From contig NZ_CP160453.1 in assembly GCF_040744945.1 (NCBI RefSeq), forward strand, positions 5,642,001 to 5,706,000: DNA of 64,000 bases, in the 5' to 3' direction. This document shows, piece after piece, positions 49,171 through 56,664 of the stretch. The position numbers and the translations under genes were made by a program. Positions within the stretch are counted from its first letter, which is position 1, and every line of letters starts with the position of its first letter. The notes beneath the pieces are model-generated. The model did no database searches. It saw only the letters and a program-made list of their open reading frames with translations, and had not been told where the DNA came from. Source of the DNA: Saccharothrix sp. HUAS TT1 (GTDB lineage Bacteria; Actinomycetota; Actinomycetes; Mycobacteriales; Pseudonocardiaceae).

Positions 49171-50397
49171 GTGAGCACCAACTGGGCAGGCAACGTCACC
49201 TTCTCCGCCGCGCGGACCGCGCACCCGACGTCGGTCGACGAGGTGCGGCGGGTGGTCGAGGCGGCCGGGTCGGCGCGCGTGGTGGGCGCGGGTCACTCGT
49301 TCAGCGCGATCGCCGACACCGCCGGCACGTTGATCAGCCTGGACCGGCTGCCCGAGGTGTTCGAGGTCGGCGACGGGTGGGTCCGGGTGGGCGCCGGGAC
49401 GCGGTTGGCGCGCCTGGCCGAGCGGCTGCACGCCGAGGGCCTGGCGCTGCCGGCCATGCCGTCGCTGCCGCACGTGACGATCATCGGCGCGTGCGCGACC
49501 GCCACCCACGGTTCGGGCAACGACGTGCCGTCGCTGGCGAGCCTGGTCCGCGCCCTGGACCTGGTCACCGCCGACGGCGGCCTGGTCACCCTGCGGCGCG
49601 GCGACGCCGGGTTCGACGGCGCGGTGGTGGCGTTCGGGTCGCTGGGTGTGGTCACCGCGCTGGAGCTGGACGTGGTGCCGACCTTCGACGTCGAGCAGCG
49701 CGTCTACCAGGACATGCCGTTCGACGTCCTGGTGGCGAACGTGGAGGAGGTCTTCGCCTCCGCTTACAGCGTGAGCGCCTTCACGACCTGGCAGGGCGTG
49801 GCGCAGGTGTTCGCCAAGCACCGCACCGCCGACGTCCGCCGCGACCTGGCCTGGACGGGGGCGAGGCCCGCGACGGGGCCGGTGCACCCGGTGCCCGGCC
49901 AGCTCGCGGTGAACTGCACGGCCCAGCTGGGCGTGCCCGGTCCGTGGCACGAGCGGCTGCCGCACTTCCGCGCCGACTTCACCCCCAGCGTCGGCCGTGA
50001 GCTGCAGTCGGAGTACTTCGTGGCGCGGGAGCACGCCGCCGACGCGTTGCGCGCCCTCGACGCCCTGTCCGCGGTCGTCACGCCCGTGCTGCTGACCTCC
50101 GAGGTGCGCACGGTCGCCGCGGACGAGCAGTGGCTCAGCCCGGTGCACGGTCGGCCGAGCGTCGCGCTCCACTTCACCTGGCAGCCCGACGACGCGGCGG
50201 TGCGGGCCGTGCTGCGCGAGGTCGAAGCGGCGTTGAGCCCCTGGGAGCCCCGCGCGCACTGGGGGAAGCTGTCCGAGGTGGCCGATCCCGGCGCGGGCTA
50301 CGAGCACTGGGCCCGGTTCGCCGCGCTGCGCGGCGAGCTGGACCCGGCGGGCAAGTTCGGCAACCCGCTCGTCGACGGCTGGTTCGGGGGCCGTTGA
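49171..50397 (+). CDS. aldO: Alditol oxidase (FAD, VAO family)
   Basis: 408 residues. Close block-by-block resemblance to AldO of Streptomyces coelicolor: TNWAGNVTFSA at the start, RVVGAGHSFSAIADT with His42 as the covalent FAD attachment site, SLPHVTIIGACATATHGSG, VNCTAQLGVPGPWHERLPHFRADFTPS, LLTSEVRTVAADEQWLSP and a C-terminal LDPAGKFGNPLV. It should oxidise terminal hydroxyls of xylitol, sorbitol or glycerol with O2 to give aldose and H2O2. Its stop abuts the convergent regulator stop (TGA|TCA, no gap). Cytoplasmic. Confidence 0.92.
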   Translation: MSTNWAGNVTFSAARTAHPTSVDEVRRVVEAAGSARVVGAGHSFSAIADTAGTLISLDRLPEVFEVGDGWVRVGAGTRLARLAERLHAEGLALPAMPSLPHVTIIGACATATHGSGNDVPSLASLVRALDLVTADGGLVTLRRGDAGFDGAVVAFGSLGVVTALELDVVPTFDVEQRVYQDMPFDVLVANVEEVFASAYSVSAFTTWQGVAQVFAKHRTADVRRDLAWTGARPATGPVHPVPGQLAVNCTAQLGVPGPWHERLPHFRADFTPSVGRELQSEYFVAREHAADALRALDALSAVVTPVLLTSEVRTVAADEQWLSPVHGRPSVALHFTWQPDDAAVRAVLREVEAALSPWEPRAHWGKLSEVADPGAGYEHWARFAALRGELDPAGKFGNPLVDGWFGGR

Positions 50398-52215
50398 TCA
50401 CAGCCGCGCGAACCGGCGCAGGCCCTCCAGGTCGGGCACGACCACGTCGCGCCGCAGGTGGCTGACGACCACCCCGGCCTTGCGCAGGTCGGCGAACGCC
50501 TTCTCGGCGGTGCGCGGCTTCATCCCGGCGATCGAGGCCAGCTCCACCTTGGTCAGCGGGATGCCGAGCACCCAGCCGCCGACCTCGTGCCTGCCGTGCG
50601 CGCCGACGAGTTCGGCCAGCACCCGCGCGACCCGTTCGGCGGCGGTGTGCGACAGGAAGTCGCGGCGGCGCCGGTTGGCCCACCGCAGCTGGTCGTCGAT
50701 GACGCCGATCAGCTCGACGAACCCGTCGTTGCGGCGGTGCAGGAACCCGTGCAGCTCGGCGCTGGTGATCAGCTTCGCGGTGACGTCGCCGCAGGTCACG
50801 ACGGTCGCCGAGCGCGGCTTGTGGTCCAGCGCGGCCAGTTCGCCGATGACGTCGCCCGCGACCCGGACGGTGAGCACCGCGGTGTCCCCGCCGGCGTCGT
50901 TGACCAGCACCTTCACCACGCCGTCGAGCAGCAGGAACAGGTGGGTGTCGGTGGCGTCCTGGACGATGATCTCCCGGTCGGCGGCGTAGCGGACCGTGGT
51001 GCCCAGCGACATCAGCTCGTGCCGGGTGCTCTCCCGCAGCCGGGCCAGCAGCGTGCCGGGCGGCCACTCCGGCGCCGTCGCGCCCTGCCGCGCGGTGGGC
51101 GGGTTCGGCTTGGTGGTGGACAGGGAGCGGCCGGCGTCGGCGAACGACGCGTAGCCGCGCTCGAACGACAGGTCCGGGCCGACGCCGGACAGCAGGGCCT
51201 CGCAGGCCCGCCGCTGCTCGTCCAGCGCGCGCACGGCCGGGTGGTCCGCGCCCAGGGCCGACACCGCCCGCATCGACGCGTCGCGCACCACGTCCAGCAG
51301 GCGCTGCGCCTGGGCGCGGGAGCCGTCCAGGTGCGCCAGCTCCAGCTCGGCCGACGCCAGGTTCGCCGTGGCGATCACCGCGTGCGGGTGGTCCAGGCCG
51401 AGCCGGGTCGCCGTGCGGTCGGCGGCCGAGCGCAGGCTGGGCAGCGCGAGCCGGGCCCGTTCGGCGGACCGGCGGACCCTGGCCAGCTCGAACTCCGCCG
51501 ACGCCAGGTTGGCCTGCGCGACCAGCGCCCGCGGGTGGTGGGTGCCCAGCGAGTTCAGCGCCCGGTCGGTGGCGTCGCGCAGGTCGGTCAACGACTCGGC
51601 GACCTCCTCCGCGTCGCCGTGGTCGCGGGCGATCCGGAACCGGGCGCACATCAGGTTGAGCCGCGTGACGCAGGTCTGCGGGTGGTTCGAGCCGAGGACC
51701 GCCGCGTTGCGCTGTAACGCCAGTTCCAGCGCGCCCGTCTCGGTCGGTTTCGCCCGTTCCACGGCGACCGCCACCGAGCCGGCCGGGATCGAGCCGACGG
51801 GGACCGGGTCGGGCGCGGGCAGCGGGTCGAGGAAGTCGCCGACGACCTGGCGCAGCGGCGCGCCGCGGCCGAACGCCGTGCCCGGCGGGCGTCGCCGCGC
51901 CTGGCGCGGACCGGTCGTGCCCGGGTCCCGCCGGCCGCGGGCCAGCGACACCAGCGCCTGCTGGTCGTGCACCCGCGACGCCTCCGGGCCGGCCGGGTCG
52001 ACCAGGGCCAGCATGGCGATCAGCAGCGCGTCCGCGGCGTCGGCCGAGCCGATCCGGGTCAGCCCGGCGGCGCAGCGCAGCAGGCGGTCCAGGTCGCGGC
52101 GGGCGCTCAGCGCGTCCAACGACCGCGCGAGGTCCACCGCGAGGCGTCGGGCCGCCTGCCGGTCCGGCGCGGACCGGGACAGTACTGCTTCGAGTTCGAC
52201 CATTCGGCTGTTCAT
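50398..52215 (-). CDS. Crp/Fnr-family regulator with N-terminal TPR-like repeats
   Basis: 605 residues. Residues about 1-360 are helical, with repeats of the GxxHPxxLxxxxNLAxAExELA type (LGTHHPRALVAQANLASAEFELAR, LGLDHPHAVIATANLASAELELAH), which resembles TPR-12. Residues about 385-510 are a cyclic-nucleotide-binding domain with GDVIGELAALDHKPRSATV (GE...RSA phosphate cassette). The last 90 residues are a Crp winged helix (LTKVELASIAGMKPRTAEKAFADLRKAGVV). The fusion is unusual; ordinary Crp proteins are about 230 residues. The ATG at 52215 is chosen because upstream sequence is not protein-like. Confidence 0.82.
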   Translation of the reverse strand: MNSRMVELEAVLSRSAPDRQAARRLAVDLARSLDALSARRDLDRLLRCAAGLTRIGSADAADALLIAMLALVDPAGPEASRVHDQQALVSLARGRRDPGTTGPRQARRRPPGTAFGRGAPLRQVVGDFLDPLPAPDPVPVGSIPAGSVAVAVERAKPTETGALELALQRNAAVLGSNHPQTCVTRLNLMCARFRIARDHGDAEEVAESLTDLRDATDRALNSLGTHHPRALVAQANLASAEFELARVRRSAERARLALPSLRSAADRTATRLGLDHPHAVIATANLASAELELAHLDGSRAQAQRLLDVVRDASMRAVSALGADHPAVRALDEQRRACEALLSGVGPDLSFERGYASFADAGRSLSTTKPNPPTARQGATAPEWPPGTLLARLRESTRHELMSLGTTVRYAADREIIVQDATDTHLFLLLDGVVKVLVNDAGGDTAVLTVRVAGDVIGELAALDHKPRSATVVTCGDVTAKLITSAELHGFLHRRNDGFVELIGVIDDQLRWANRRRRDFLSHTAAERVARVLAELVGAHGRHEVGGWVLGIPLTKVELASIAGMKPRTAEKAFADLRKAGVVVSHLRRDVVVPDLEGLRRFARL

Positions 52216-52535
52216 CCGGCACCCCAGGTGGTTGCTCGGCCTGCGACGGCGCTGTTCCCTCGTTCGGACGCCGCGTTCCGGCGTTCGGGCGCGAGGGCTC
52301 GTTCCGTCGGAGTGGAATCCTCGTCCATAGCGGCGATATCGGTTGCTCCGGGCATTCGTTAGCCCATCCCTGACATTGTTACGGCACGAATGGTCGGATG
52401 TCCGAACGTTGTCCGCACTATTGCGGACAGCAGAGCGGGTTTCCGGGCGGTCGCGCACCGCGCCGACCTGGGCGGACCCCGGTGACGCGGTGCGCAACCG
52501 CCACCTGGCCACCATGGCACAGTGATCGCACGCGC

Positions 52536-52760
52536 GTGGGGGTGTTGGGCGCGCTGGAGGTGACGGCGGACGACGCGGCGGTCGACGGAGGAGCCGGCCG
52601 ACGCGCTGCGGTTCGACCGGCTCGTCCGTGAGGCCAGGACCGCCTCGGCCGCCGGCGACCCGACCACCGCGCGGCGGCAGTCCGGGTCGGAACGGGACTT
52701 CTCCGAGCGGCTGGCGGTGTTCCCGGCCGGCTTCGACCTCGACACCGCCCGGCGACCTCG
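52536..52760 (+). pseudogene. Decayed AfsR/SARP-type regulator remnant
   Basis: Three scraps of one kind of gene follow each other. From the GTG at 52536, VGVLGALEVTADDAAVDGG resembles the opening of a SARP winged-helix domain. Then, one frame over (about 52588-52680), EEPADALRFDRLVREART and AASAAGDPTTARR resemble the start of a BTAD domain. In the same frame (about 52696-52745), RDFSERLAVFPAGFDLDTA resembles the segment after the ATPase domain of AfsR-like proteins. Hundreds of residues between them are missing and the frame shifts near 52586, so this is a deletion-ridden pseudogene. Confidence 0.65.
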
Positions 52761-52950
52761 GTGTCGACTCCAACGCAGACCGCTTGCCGCAGCCCAGTCC
52801 CGCCATTCGTGCTGCCCCGCCGCCCTGCCGCCTCGCCGTCCGCCGCGACACCTGGGCGCTGCCGCAACCCCTGTCGCAACCTCCTGCCGAAACCCGCTGC
52901 GGCAGCCCGCAGTCGTCCCGCAGTCTTGCCGCGCCCGCACGCCAAACCCA

Positions 52951-52996
52951 TTGACGCAACCACCCGGTTGCCATAATGTCGCAACCAACCAGTTGC
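52951..52996 (+). promoter_or_regulatory. Promoter with two ArsR operators
   Basis: TTGACG (52951-52956) and a -10 in CATAATGT (TAATGT at 52974-52979, 17-nt spacing) form a good promoter. GCAACC-ACCC-GGTTGC (52956-52971) is a perfect dyad between the two elements, and GCAACC-AACC-AGTTGC (52981-52996, one mismatch) lies just after the -10. The dyads are 25 bp apart. The ArsR protein of the operon is the natural ligand. Confidence 0.8.
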
Positions 52997-53015
52997 CACT
53001 CCTTGGAGGACACCC

Positions 53016-53447
53016 ATGGCTTTCCCGGACCGGATCGAGCGCGTCATGGACATCACCCAGCCCCCGGGCGAGGTGTGGGCCGCGCTCACCACGGCCGAGG
53101 GCCTGGGCGGCTGGCTCGGCGACGACGCGACGATCGACCTGCGCCCCGGCGGCGTGGCGGAGGTCAGGTGGACCGGCGGACCCTCGGTCCGGCTGCGCGT
53201 GGAACGGGTCGAGGAACCGACCGTCTTCGCCTACACCTGGCACATCGCGGGTCTGCCCGAGGACGACCCGCGCCGCACCTACGTCGAGTTCACCCTCGAA
53301 CCGGTCGGCACGGGCACCCGGCTGACCGTGTCCGAGACCGGCTTCGCCCAGCTCTCGCAGGACGACCACGACAACGCCTTCGGCAACAACGACGGGGACT
53401 GGACGAAGGAGCTGGGTGAACTGGTCGACTACCTCAATGCCGCCTGA
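53016..53447 (+). CDS. SRPBCC (AHSA1-like) domain protein
   Basis: 143 residues: IERVMDITQPPGEVWAALTTAEGLGGWLGDDATIDLRPGG is the typical AHSA1 opening, followed by the FEYTW-like strand VFAYTWHIAG and a C-terminal helix DWTKELGELVDYLNAA. ATG with TTGGAGG 6 bases upstream. It heads an operon with the ArsR gene (11-base overlap), here in the order SRPBCC-ArsR, the reverse of the pair at 2.5-3.4 kb. Ligand unknown. Confidence 0.88.
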   Translation: MAFPDRIERVMDITQPPGEVWAALTTAEGLGGWLGDDATIDLRPGGVAEVRWTGGPSVRLRVERVEEPTVFAYTWHIAGLPEDDPRRTYVEFTLEPVGTGTRLTVSETGFAQLSQDDHDNAFGNNDGDWTKELGELVDYLNAA

Positions 53448-53799
53448 CATCGAGTCCGTCGCCGAACAGGTCTTCACCGCCCTGGCCGACCCGACCCGGC
53501 GCGCCATCCTGGCCTCGCTGGCCGCGGGCGGCCCGGCGACGGCCACCGACCTGGCCGATCGCCTGCCCATCACCCGGCAGGCGATCGCCAAGCACCTGGC
53601 ACTGCTGGCCGAGATCGGCCTGGTGACCGCCGAGCCGGGGGAGCGGCGCCGGGTGCGGTACCGGCTGCGCTCCGCGCCCATGCGGGTGGCCCAGCAGTTC
53701 CTGGCCGTGCTCGCCCGCGACTGGGACGGCCCCCTGAGCGCGCTGAAGGAACACCTCGACCGCGAGAACGCCACCCGACCCGAACCGAGGACACCATGA
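53437..53799 (+). CDS. ArsR-family transcriptional repressor
   Basis: 120 residues, winged helix about 8-90: VFTALADPTRRAILASLAAGG, LADRLPITRQAIAKHLALLAEIGLVTAEPGERRRVRYRL. No metal-binding Cys. It overlaps the SRPBCC gene by 11 bases and probably binds the two GCAACC dyads in front of that gene. Its own stop overlaps by ATGA a following 23-codon frame. Confidence 0.9.
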   Translation: MPPDIESVAEQVFTALADPTRRAILASLAAGGPATATDLADRLPITRQAIAKHLALLAEIGLVTAEPGERRRVRYRLRSAPMRVAQQFLAVLARDWDGPLSALKEHLDRENATRPEPRTP

Positions 53800-53867
53800 C
53801 CGGGCACCGGACCCTCCCGCTGTCGCAGACGTCGCAGAGGAACGCGGCCAGGTGGGGTCGGCGGTAG
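53796..53867 (+). CDS. 23-codon open frame coupled to ArsR, possibly a truncated gene
   Basis: The ATG overlaps the ArsR stop (ATGA), then runs 23 codons (MTGHRTLPLSQTSQRNAARW and three more) to TAG at 53865. The coupling is what a real third operon gene would show. The peptide has no recognisable fold, so it is either a short peptide or the start of a gene that was deleted. Bases 53868-54036 hold nothing else identified. Confidence 0.3.
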   Translation: MTGHRTLPLSQTSQRNAARWGRR

Positions 53868-54036
53868 GCGCGCCTGGCCGGCGGCGCGAACCCGACCACG
53901 AACAACGCCGCCCGGCAGGGCACGCGCGGTCGTCCTGAGGAGGGCGTGTCATCGGGCGGGCAGACGCGTGTCAGCGGCGTGCCGGGCCGTTCACAGGCGT
54001 TCCGGTTCGTCCGCCGGCACCACCGGAGCGGACGAT

Positions 54037-54060
54037 CGTTCCGCTTCCCGTAGCGGAACG
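54037..54060. promoter_or_regulatory. Inverted repeat before the LuxE/LuxC operon
   Basis: CGTTCCGCT (54037-54045) and AGCGGAACG (54052-54060) are exact reverse complements, spacer TCCCGT. Arm length and spacer suit a TetR-type operator. It lies about 80 bases upstream of the LuxE-like ATG. No regulator gene adjoins. It could also be the terminator of the ArsR operon. Confidence 0.55.
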
Positions 54061-54138
54061 CTCATGTTCGGTTCTACGCAGGCCCCGTCGCGGGTCATCC
54101 TGTGCCCTCGCCGCACATCACCGCAGGAGGACTTCGCG

Positions 54139-55209
54139 ATGACCGTTGCCCACGACGACCCCCACGTCGCGCGGCTGTTCGACCACATGGCCCGGCTGGT
54201 CTGCGACGGTGACGGCGACCCGCTCGACGTCCACGAGCAGCTGGTGGAGCTGGCCACGGCCAACTCGCCGGACGTGGCCCGCTACTGGAAGCAGGTGGGG
54301 GTCGGTGTCGGCGTCCCGGACACCGCCTACAAGGACGGGGGCCCGCACCTGTTCCCCGACGCGCCGGTGGTCCGCGTGTTCCGCACCAGCGGAACGTCGG
54401 GCAGCGCGCGGGGTTCGGTCCGCTACTCCGAACGGGGGCTGGAGCTCAAGCGGCTGGCCGTCGAGGCGAGCGCGCGGCGGCACCTGCTGGACGACGACGG
54501 CGTCCGGCCCGTGGTGCTGCCGTTCGCGCCCTCCGAGCAGACCGCGCCGGAGATGGCGATCGCGTTCGACATGGCCCGGATCGCCGAGTCGTGCGGCGAC
54601 CCGGCGCTCAGCACGGCCGTCGTCGGCCCGGACGGCGTCGACTTCGACCTTCTCACCGCCCGCCTGGACGCCGCCGTGGCCGAAGGGCTGCCGGTGGTCC
54701 TCGTCGGCGCGACCTTCGCGTTCGTCAACATCTGCGACGCGCTGCGGGAGCAGGGCCGGAGCTGGCGACTGCCGCCCGGCTCGCGGATGTACGACGGCGG
54801 CGGCTTCAAGGGCCGCTCGCGGGTCATGCGCGTGGACGAGCTGCGCGACGCCGTGCGCCGGGTCTTCGGCATCGAGCGGCACGGCAACATCTTCGGCATG
54901 ACCGAGCTGGCCAACAACCTCTACGACGCGGGCGACACCCCCGTCGGCCCGCTCGGCGAACGACCCAAGGGCAGCCACCCGGCGGGCGGGCCCAAGGTCC
55001 GCGACCCGCGCACCCGCGAACACCTCGCCGAGGGTCGCGGCCTGCTGGAGGTCACCGACCTGTCCCTGCTGGACCGGCCGCACGTGCTGCTCACCGGGGA
55101 CGTCGGCATCGCGGGCCCCGAGGGCGTCGCGATCGCGGGCCGCGTCGCGGGCAGCGCCAGCCGCGGCTGCTCGCTGACCCTGGACGCGATGACCGGGGGC
55201 GCCGCGTGA
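54139..55209 (+). CDS. LuxE-like acyl-protein synthetase
   Basis: 356 residues of the LuxE/adenylate-forming family: VFRTSGTSGSARGSVRYSE (ATP-binding P-loop-like motif), MYDGGGFKGRSRV, IFGMTELANNLYD and LLTGDVG. LuxE activates a carboxylic acid as acyl-AMP and hands it to the reductase partner. Here the partner is the LuxC-like protein encoded next (GTGA overlap). GCAGGAGG lies 6 bases before the ATG. There are no luciferase genes in the window, so the role is aldehyde or alcohol formation for metabolism, not light. Confidence 0.87.
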   Translation: MTVAHDDPHVARLFDHMARLVCDGDGDPLDVHEQLVELATANSPDVARYWKQVGVGVGVPDTAYKDGGPHLFPDAPVVRVFRTSGTSGSARGSVRYSERGLELKRLAVEASARRHLLDDDGVRPVVLPFAPSEQTAPEMAIAFDMARIAESCGDPALSTAVVGPDGVDFDLLTARLDAAVAEGLPVVLVGATFAFVNICDALREQGRSWRLPPGSRMYDGGGFKGRSRVMRVDELRDAVRRVFGIERHGNIFGMTELANNLYDAGDTPVGPLGERPKGSHPAGGPKVRDPRTREHLAEGRGLLEVTDLSLLDRPHVLLTGDVGIAGPEGVAIAGRVAGSASRGCSLTLDAMTGGAA

Positions 55210-56582
55210 GCGTGTCGTGGATGCCGCGGTGGCTGACCGCCGACGGCGAACCGTTCACCCTGCGATCGGGCCCGCACGAGTGGCGCGGCGTCCGACCCGC
55301 CGACTGGGCCGCCGTCGGCGCCGGTCTGCGCGCCGCGCACGACGAGCTGCGCCGACTGCCCGTGCGGCGGATCGTGGCCGCCGTCGACGCCGCGGCCGAC
55401 CTGTGGGCCAAGCGCGACTTCACCGCCCGCCGGGCGACCGTCCGCGACGCCGCGCTGGTCACCGGCATGTCGGAGGAGACCATCGACCGCGCCCTGGACG
55501 CCGAGCTGGGCAACCTGCGCGCCGAGTCGCTGCTGGCCGCGCTGACCAGGGAACTGGGCGATCCGGAAGTGCTCGACGACTTCCGCGGCGGCACCACGGC
55601 GATCGGACCGCGCACCGCGCTGGCCGTGTTCGCCGGCAACGTGCCCGGCCTGCCCGCCCGCTCGCTGGTGCGGGCGCTGCTGGTCAAGGCCACCGTGATC
55701 GCCAAGATCCCGGCCAGGGAACCGCACTTCACCGCCGCGTTCCTGCGCACCCTGCACGACGTGGAACCGGTGCTGGCCGACGCCGTGGTCGCCACCTACT
55801 GGGACCGCGACGACGAAGCCGTGCTGGACGCCGCGCTGGAGCAGTCCGACGCGGTCATCGCCTACGGCGGGGACGAGGCGTGCGCGGCGATCCGCGCCAA
55901 GGCCGGACCGGACCGGCTCTACGAGGAGCACGCGCACAAGCTGTCGTTCGGCATCGTCAGCGCCGAGTACGCGACCGCGCACGGCCCGGCCGAGGTGGCC
56001 CGCCGGATCGCCGCCGACTGCAGCGACTTCGACCAGCAGGCGTGCCTGTCGCCGCAGGTGTACCTGGTGCAGCGGAACCACGCCCGGGAGATCGCCGAGC
56101 ACCTGGCCGCGGCGATGCGCCGCGAGGCGCGGGACAGTCCACCCGGGACGATGGACGACGCGGGCGCCACCGTGCTGCAGCACCGCAGGCTCGTCGCCGA
56201 GTGGCGGGCCGCCACCTCGGACACCGGCGAGGTGTGGGCGCCCGACGGTCTGGAGTGGACGGTCGTGCTGGACGACGCCCTGATGCCGCTCAGCGGCGCG
56301 GGGAACCGGGTCGCGCGGATCGTCTCGGTGCCCGACCTGGCCACCGCGGTCGACCAGGTGCGGCCGTTCGCCCGGCACTTCCAGAACGTCGGCCTCGGCG
56401 CGGTCGGCGAGGAGTTCCGCCGCACCGCGCGCGAACTCGCCCTCCTCGGCGCCAGCCGGGTCACCGCCCCCGGCTCGATGGCCAAGCCGTCCATGGTGTG
56501 GCGGCACGACGGGCAACCGCGCATCGCCGGTCTCGTGCGCTGGTGCGACATCGAGCTTCACCCCGAGGCGGAGACCGCCTAG
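55206..56582 (+). CDS. LuxC-like acyl-CoA/acyl-protein reductase
   Basis: 458 residues of the aldehyde-dehydrogenase superfamily, LuxC branch. ALAVFAGNVPGLPARSLVRALLVKATVIAKIPAREP is the NADPH-binding region, and SDFDQQACLSPQVYLV carries the catalytic Cys that accepts the acyl group. LGAVGEEFRRTARELALLGASRVTAPGSMAKPSMVWRHDGQPRI is the conserved LuxC C-terminus. It reduces the acyl group passed from the LuxE partner to an aldehyde. GTG start overlapping the LuxE-like stop by 4 bases. A strong hairpin follows. Confidence 0.9.
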   Translation: MSVSWMPRWLTADGEPFTLRSGPHEWRGVRPADWAAVGAGLRAAHDELRRLPVRRIVAAVDAAADLWAKRDFTARRATVRDAALVTGMSEETIDRALDAELGNLRAESLLAALTRELGDPEVLDDFRGGTTAIGPRTALAVFAGNVPGLPARSLVRALLVKATVIAKIPAREPHFTAAFLRTLHDVEPVLADAVVATYWDRDDEAVLDAALEQSDAVIAYGGDEACAAIRAKAGPDRLYEEHAHKLSFGIVSAEYATAHGPAEVARRIAADCSDFDQQACLSPQVYLVQRNHAREIAEHLAAAMRREARDSPPGTMDDAGATVLQHRRLVAEWRAATSDTGEVWAPDGLEWTVVLDDALMPLSGAGNRVARIVSVPDLATAVDQVRPFARHFQNVGLGAVGEEFRRTARELALLGASRVTAPGSMAKPSMVWRHDGQPRIAGLVRWCDIELHPEAETA

Positions 56583-56610
56583 CGTCTGCGCTTCGGGGGG
56601 CACGAGTCCA

Positions 56611-56641
56611 CCGTGCCCTGCCCGGTCCGGGCAGGGCACGG
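56611..56641. promoter_or_regulatory. 31-bp perfect palindrome between LuxC and methyltransferase genes
   Basis: CCGTGCCCTGCCCGG (56611-56625), T, CCGGGCAGGGCACGG (56627-56641). As RNA it gives a 14-bp stem with a 3-nt loop, right before the AAGGA ribosome site of the next gene. It could be a terminator/attenuator or an mRNA stabiliser that separates expression of LuxE/LuxC from that of the methyltransferase. Confidence 0.8.
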
Positions 56642-56664
56642 CCACCCTCTCGGAAGGACCTGCA

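Larger units (their letters stand above)
52216..53015. other. 800-base region without an intact gene
   Basis: Holds, from left to right: the upstream region of the Crp-TPR gene; a 7-bp inverted repeat GTCCGCA/TGCGGAC (52411-52417, 52422-52428); the remnant of an AfsR/SARP-type gene (about 52536-52760); about 190 bases of Pro/Arg-coding GC-rich sequence with no recognisable content; and the SRPBCC promoter with its two operators. Confidence 0.6.

Noticed and set aside
50395..50400. TGATCA as a regulatory hexamer
   Set aside because: It is just the two abutting stop codons of convergent genes (TGA and its opposite-strand TGA).
52216..53013. 266-residue N-terminal extension of the Crp-TPR frame
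   Set aside because: Arg/Pro-rich with no fold, and it covers the SRPBCC promoter and operators; the ATG at 52215 is better.
54139..56582. Bioluminescence operon
   Set aside because: LuxE- and LuxC-like proteins are present but there is no luciferase (luxAB) or luxD; many non-luminous bacteria keep such pairs.
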